This document shows, one piece after another, positions 60,523-64,000 of a stretch of 64,000 nt of DNA. The stretch spans positions 496,001 through 560,000 of the forward strand of contig NZ_JBFDUZ010000002.1 in the NCBI RefSeq assembly GCF_040719145.1, in the 5' to 3' direction. Within the stretch, counting starts at the first letter, position 1. The number at the start of each line of letters is the position of its first letter. The notes beneath the pieces were generated by a model, which saw nothing but the letters and a program-made list of their open reading frames with translations, ran no database searches and was not told the origin of the DNA. The position numbers and the translations under genes were made by a program. This DNA is from Paenibacillus sp. JQZ6Y-1 (GTDB lineage Bacteria; Bacillota; Bacilli; Paenibacillales; Paenibacillaceae).

Positions 60523-62061
60523 ATGAACAGTCCAAATGAAATAATCGTTGTCCTTGATTTTGGTGGACAATACAATCAGTTGATTGCAAGACGTATCCGC
60601 GACCTTGGCGTATATAGCGAACTTTTGCCTTTTAATACCCCTGTTGAACAAATCCGCGAACTGAACCCGAAAGGGATCGTGTTCTCCGGTGGTCCATCCA
60701 GCGTGTATGCGGAAGATGCACCGCACGTGGACCCAGCAATTTATGATCTGAATGTGCCAATCTTCGGTATCTGTTACGGTATGCAGTTAATGGCTCAACA
60801 ATTGTCCGGTAAAGTAGAACGCTCCGCAAAACGTGAATACGGCAAATCCGATGTGGATTTCATGCCGCATTGCGCGCTGAACAAAGGAATGGAACACAGT
60901 CACACTGTATGGATGAGTCACGGTGACCACGTAGTCGGTCTGCCAGAAGGCTTTGTACTGGATGCTAGCACCGAGTCTGCACCAATCGCTGCCATGAGCA
61001 ACGAAGCGCGCCGTCTGTATGCTGTCCAATTCCACCCAGAAGTGCGTCACTCCGTATTCGGTAACGAAATGATCCGCAACTTCTTATATGAAGTGTGTCA
61101 ATGTCACGGCGAGTGGAGCATGCAAACCTTCATCGACGATACCATTGAAGATATTCGCAAACAAGTCGGTAACAAAAACGTACTGTGCGCACTGAGCGGC
61201 GGCGTAGATTCCTCTGTTGTAGCGATCCTGCTGCACAAAGCGATTGGCGACCAGCTGACTTGTATGTTCATCGACCACGGTCTGCTGCGTAAAGGCGAAG
61301 CCGAGAGCGTAATGGAGACCTTTGTTGGTAAATTCGATATGAAGGTTGTCAAAATCGACGCACAAGAGCGTTTCCTGTCCAAACTGGCAGGCGTAGACGA
61401 TCCAGAGAAAAAACGTAAAATCATCGGTAACGAGTTTATCTATGTATTTGACGAAGAATCCAAAAAACTGGGCGACTTTGCTTTCTTGGCACAAGGTACA
61501 CTGTACACCGACATCGTGGAAAGTGGTACAGCAACAGCCCAAACGATCAAATCTCACCATAACGTCGGCGGTCTGCCGGAAGATATGGACTTTGAACTCG
61601 TTGAGCCGCTGAAAACCCTGTTCAAAGACGAAGTACGTAAAGTCGGCGAAGAATGCGGTCTGCCACGTGCCATCGTATGGCGCCAACCGTTCCCAGGTCC
61701 AGGTCTGGCGATCCGTGTACTCGGCGAAGTAACCGAAGACAAACTGACCATCGTTCGTGACTCCGACTATATCCTGCGCGAAGAAATCGCGAAGGCAGGT
61801 CTGGAAAGCGAAATCTGGCAATACTTCACAGCGCTGCCGAACATGAAGAGCGTTGGTGTTATGGGTGACGCGCGTACGTACTCGTATACAGTAGGTATTC
61901 GTGCGGTAACATCCATCGACGGTATGACTGCCGACTGGGCGCGTATCCCTTGGGATGTGCTGGAGAAGATCTCGGTGCGTATTGTCAATGAAGTGGATAA
62001 CGTGAACCGGATTGTGTATGATATTACCTCGAAACCACCAGCAACGATTGAGTGGGAATAG
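60523..62061 (+). CDS. guaA: GMP synthase (glutamine-hydrolysing)
   Basis: A 512-residue enzyme making GMP from XMP, ATP and glutamine. The N-terminal glutaminase has nucleophile Cys84 in Gly-Ile-Cys-Tyr-Gly and the His/Glu pair in Phe-His-Pro-Glu; the PP-loop Ser-Gly-Gly-Val-Asp-Ser-Ser follows near residue 225, then the C-terminal dimerisation domain ending Thr-Ile-Glu-Trp-Glu. GGGAGG before the ATG. The 3' end of guaA is a well-known insertion target for genomic islands, and the DNA directly after it becomes AT-rich here. Confidence 0.97.
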   Translation: MNSPNEIIVVLDFGGQYNQLIARRIRDLGVYSELLPFNTPVEQIRELNPKGIVFSGGPSSVYAEDAPHVDPAIYDLNVPIFGICYGMQLMAQQLSGKVERSAKREYGKSDVDFMPHCALNKGMEHSHTVWMSHGDHVVGLPEGFVLDASTESAPIAAMSNEARRLYAVQFHPEVRHSVFGNEMIRNFLYEVCQCHGEWSMQTFIDDTIEDIRKQVGNKNVLCALSGGVDSSVVAILLHKAIGDQLTCMFIDHGLLRKGEAESVMETFVGKFDMKVVKIDAQERFLSKLAGVDDPEKKRKIIGNEFIYVFDEESKKLGDFAFLAQGTLYTDIVESGTATAQTIKSHHNVGGLPEDMDFELVEPLKTLFKDEVRKVGEECGLPRAIVWRQPFPGPGLAIRVLGEVTEDKLTIVRDSDYILREEIAKAGLESEIWQYFTALPNMKSVGVMGDARTYSYTVGIRAVTSIDGMTADWARIPWDVLEKISVRIVNEVDNVNRIVYDITSKPPATIEWE

Positions 62062-62081
62062 GAATTAACTTATTATATGTC

Positions 62082-62122
62082 AAACGACCTTTTATTTTTT
62101 TTAAAAGGTCGTTTATCATTTT
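62082..62122 (+). terminator. Terminator after guaA
   Basis: Twelve-base arms AAACGACCTTTT and AAAAGGTCGTTT around a T-rich loop, followed by ATCATTTTTT. Confidence 0.85.
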
Positions 62123-62718
62123 TTAAGCATATTTAAATTGTGTTTGAAAAATAATAATTAGATTCACATGTACTTATTATAAATATGATAGGACAAATTA
62201 AAAAATACATTTAAAAAGCAGTTTGGATATCTAAAACATGAACTAATGACTTTACGCAAGCTAATCGCATTATAGAGAAAGGCTTTTATCATCCATATAC
62301 TAGTTTATATTTGTTGACTTTTAAATTTAAAAACTAAATGAGTTCTGTCAACTTTGTCTGCTAAAAAATGTGATAATGAGAGTAGGGGAGATATTTTTTT
62401 TGTGCTCGTTTACTTTCTTAGCACAAAGGGCTAATCAGGTTTAAAATTAATCTAGGAGGAAGCTTAATGCAGACATAGTTTTAATTAGCATCGCAGATTA
62501 AATTTTTTTGATTTATCAATAATATATTCGTGAATATCTAAGCAGAGGGAAAATATAATACAATTTTTATCTATATTTACCAATTTTTGTAAATAAAAAC
62601 ACTTCTTTATCTAGCTTATAAGGTATCTATTGTTGTATAATGTTTTTTTATAAGTTCGCATAGTGATATATTCATTTAAGGGGATTTAATTCCAATTATT
62701 TTAGGAGGGAAAATCTAA
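62123..62718. other. AT-rich intergenic region after guaA
   Basis: About 600 bases without a supportable gene. It contains a small hairpin (TTTGTGCT/AGCACAAA near 62399-62428) and an AGGAGG site at 62454 followed by an ATG whose frame stops after three codons, possibly the remains of a decayed gene. Its composition is that of acquired DNA. Confidence 0.5.
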
Positions 62719-63309
62719 TTGGACCTGCAAATTATAAAAACAGATATTTTAGAAAAAGATATTGATTATGTATATAGAACCTATTTACTCGGCAATAAAG
62801 TTTGGTATTTTGAAGAATATCTAGCACAAACGGATTATTCTCAAAAATATGATGATTTGAAGGATTTTGTAAGTGGAAAATTGAAGGTTCATTTTAATGA
62901 TGTAGCTATCTTTGGAAGTGCAAAGACAGGGTTTAGTTTTTCTCCGAGTAAAAACTTTAAGGCGTTTCATGAAAAATCTGATCTGGATATAGTAGTTGTC
63001 TCACGAGAGAAGTTTGAACAATTTTGGCAGGCATATTCTGATATACATTTCAATAACGTCAAGCCAATTAATGAATATACTTATGTGACTAAAGCCATTT
63101 TTCAGAAATATATTGTTTTTAATGGTTTTGATTTAAGTAGCGAAGTATATAAAGAATGGAGCAAATTGGAGTCCGAATTTAAGAAGGATTTACAAACGGA
63201 ATTTGATATAGAACATGATATCAATTATAGAATATTTGAGTCTTGGAATGCTGTGAAAAATTATTATACAAGAAATATAAGATTTTTAAAATCTAAATTA
63301 GGAGGATGA
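62719..63309 (+). CDS. Nucleotidyltransferase-fold protein in a DUF262 pair
   Basis: A 196-residue protein starting with TTG at 62719, nine bases after AGGAGGG. Residues 64-90 hold the nucleotidyltransferase signature: Phe-Gly66-Ser67-Ala-Lys-Thr-Gly, then Ser-Asp88-Leu-Asp90-Ile-Val-Val-Val on the next strand. The remaining C-terminal part is helical. Minimal nucleotidyltransferases occur in toxin-antitoxin and defence systems. Its stop is three bases before the DUF262 start, and the ribosome site of that gene lies in its end, so the two are one operon. AT-rich. Confidence 0.7.
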   Translation: MDLQIIKTDILEKDIDYVYRTYLLGNKVWYFEEYLAQTDYSQKYDDLKDFVSGKLKVHFNDVAIFGSAKTGFSFSPSKNFKAFHEKSDLDIVVVSREKFEQFWQAYSDIHFNNVKPINEYTYVTKAIFQKYIVFNGFDLSSEVYKEWSKLESEFKKDLQTEFDIEHDINYRIFESWNAVKNYYTRNIRFLKSKLGG

Positions 63310-63312
63310 AAA

Positions 63313-64000
63313 TTGGTTAGTAGAAAAATAGACTTAATTAAAAATGAAACAAGAGATGTAAAATGGCTGGTAGATAATATGAGAAAAGAATTACTCAAAG
63401 TCGACAATAGTTTTCAACGAAAATATGTTTGGTTGAAAAAACATCAAGTGAAATTGATAGAAACTATCTTATTAGGCTATTCTATTCCTGAAATATATTT
63501 ATGGGGGATAGAGACTAATGCTGATACTGGAGATACCATATACAGTATTGTAGATGGTCAACAGAGAATTGGAGCTGTTTTGGATTTTATAGACGGAAAA
63601 TTCAAGTTGTCTGCAACTTATGATAAAAGAGGATTTCAAGATCTAACTCAAGATGAGAAAAAATCTATATGGGATTATCCGTTTTCGATAAGATTTATAC
63701 GGTCTGAATTAGAGAGACAAGATATTGTAACTATGTTTTTGAGATTAAATAGCACCAATCTGTCTCTGAATCCTCAAGAACTAAGAAACGCAGAATTTAA
63801 TGGGAAGTTTCTTGAACTTGCTGAAGAAATTTCTGCTCTTCCCTTTTGGAACAAATATAAAGTATTTAATGAGCATCAAATTCGCAGAATGCAAGATATA
63901 CAATTTATAAGCAATGTGCTGATATTTTTTAGACAAGGAATTGAGGGAGATACTAATCAAACTAATATAAATAAGGTATATGATATGTTTAACGAGGTAT
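63313..64000 (+). CDS. DUF262 (ParB-like nuclease-fold) protein, partial
   Basis: An open frame from TTG 63313 (AGGAGG seven bases upstream) to the window end, 229 residues so far. Phe-Gln-Arg-Lys-Tyr-Val-Trp near residue 35-40 and Val-Asp81-Gly-Gln-Gln-Arg85-Ile are the hallmark motifs of the DUF262 domain, a ParB-like fold found in GmrSD-type type IV restriction enzymes and other phage-defence proteins; Leu-Arg-Leu-Asn and Leu-Asn-Pro-Gln-Glu-Leu-Arg-Asn also match. The C-terminal part (often an HNH nuclease or DUF1524) lies outside the window. The nearby ATG at 63306 leads to an immediate stop, so TTG is used. Confidence 0.82.
   Translation, partial: MVSRKIDLIKNETRDVKWLVDNMRKELLKVDNSFQRKYVWLKKHQVKLIETILLGYSIPEIYLWGIETNADTGDTIYSIVDGQQRIGAVLDFIDGKFKLSATYDKRGFQDLTQDEKKSIWDYPFSIRFIRSELERQDIVTMFLRLNSTNLSLNPQELRNAEFNGKFLELAEEISALPFWNKYKVFNEHQIRRMQDIQFISNVLIFFRQGIEGDTNQTNINKVYDMFNEV

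Noticed and set aside
62454-62475. Strong ribosome site followed by a three-codon frame
   Set aside because: Too short to call a gene; could be a decayed start or chance. Recorded only as part of the intergenic description.

Overview
The window comes from a Gram-positive, low-to-mid-GC Bacillota, most likely Paenibacillus or a close relative. This rests on strong AGGAGG ribosome sites, many YesM/YesN-type and YesOPQ-type carbohydrate genes, an SLH-domain surface protein, copper-amine-oxidase-N domains, a MocR regulator and a CcpA cre box. Most of the DNA has balanced base composition, and three stretches are visibly AT-rich: about 12.56-18.58 kb, 57.1-58.6 kb, and 62.1 kb to the end.

Layout. 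0-2.4 kb: the end of an adenylate-forming enzyme gene, a GNAT-like protein and a short-chain dehydrogenase in one operon. 2.5-7.4 kb: a tiny zinc-ribbon protein, two membrane-anchored alpha/beta hydrolases, an IclR regulator and a TIMP-like secreted protein. 7.5-12.6 kb: aconitase (citB), a DUF3139-like protein and an MFS transporter. 12.6-18.5 kb: an AT-rich RiPP gene cluster on the minus strand (see below). 18.7-24.3 kb: D-Ala-D-Ala ligase, a small protein coupled to UV-damage endonuclease UvsE, inositol monophosphatase, and an SGNH hydrolase. 24.6-36.3 kb: a rhamnogalacturonan-utilisation locus ordered like the Bacillus subtilis yes cluster (YesM/YesN two-component system, YesOPQ transporter, CE12 esterase, GH105 hydrolase). 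It carries a perfect cre box, and an ECF sigma/DUF4179 pair is inserted on the opposite strand. 36.5-48 kb: secreted propeller protein, EamA transporter with divergent MocR regulator, TetR, DUF4309-like protein, glutamate-1-semialdehyde aminomutase, LCP protein, and an ABC exporter with two permeases. 48-55 kb: a 1089-residue SLH protein, two zinc-ribbon membrane proteins (one TcaA-like) and a GNAT. 55-62 kb: a 63-residue peptide gene with its own terminator, UspA, Bcp, a secreted metalloprotease pair, DedA, a carboxylesterase and guaA. 62-64 kb: an AT-rich segment directly after guaA with a nucleotidyltransferase-fold protein and a DUF262 protein cut by the window end, probably the edge of a defence or mobile island.

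The most interesting system is the RiPP cluster. Two near-identical 65-residue precursor peptides share a Gly/Ser tract and a Cys-x3-Cys-Cys-Cys core. Downstream, in one direction, lie a McbB-like leader-binding/E1 protein, a SagB/McbC-like flavin dehydrogenase with the Lys-Tyr pair, two separate YcaO proteins that both keep the glutamate helices, and a two-gene ABC exporter. This is the logic of a linear azol(in)e-containing peptide (microcin B17/streptolysin S type), but with a tandem YcaO pair and an unfamiliar core. A promoter, a TTG start for the first precursor and an attenuator-like hairpin between precursors and enzymes can be read in the sequence. No protease, dedicated immunity protein or regulator is visible in the cluster.

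No tRNA, rRNA, CRISPR array or intact insertion sequence was seen. Functional calls come from reading motifs, without database searches.
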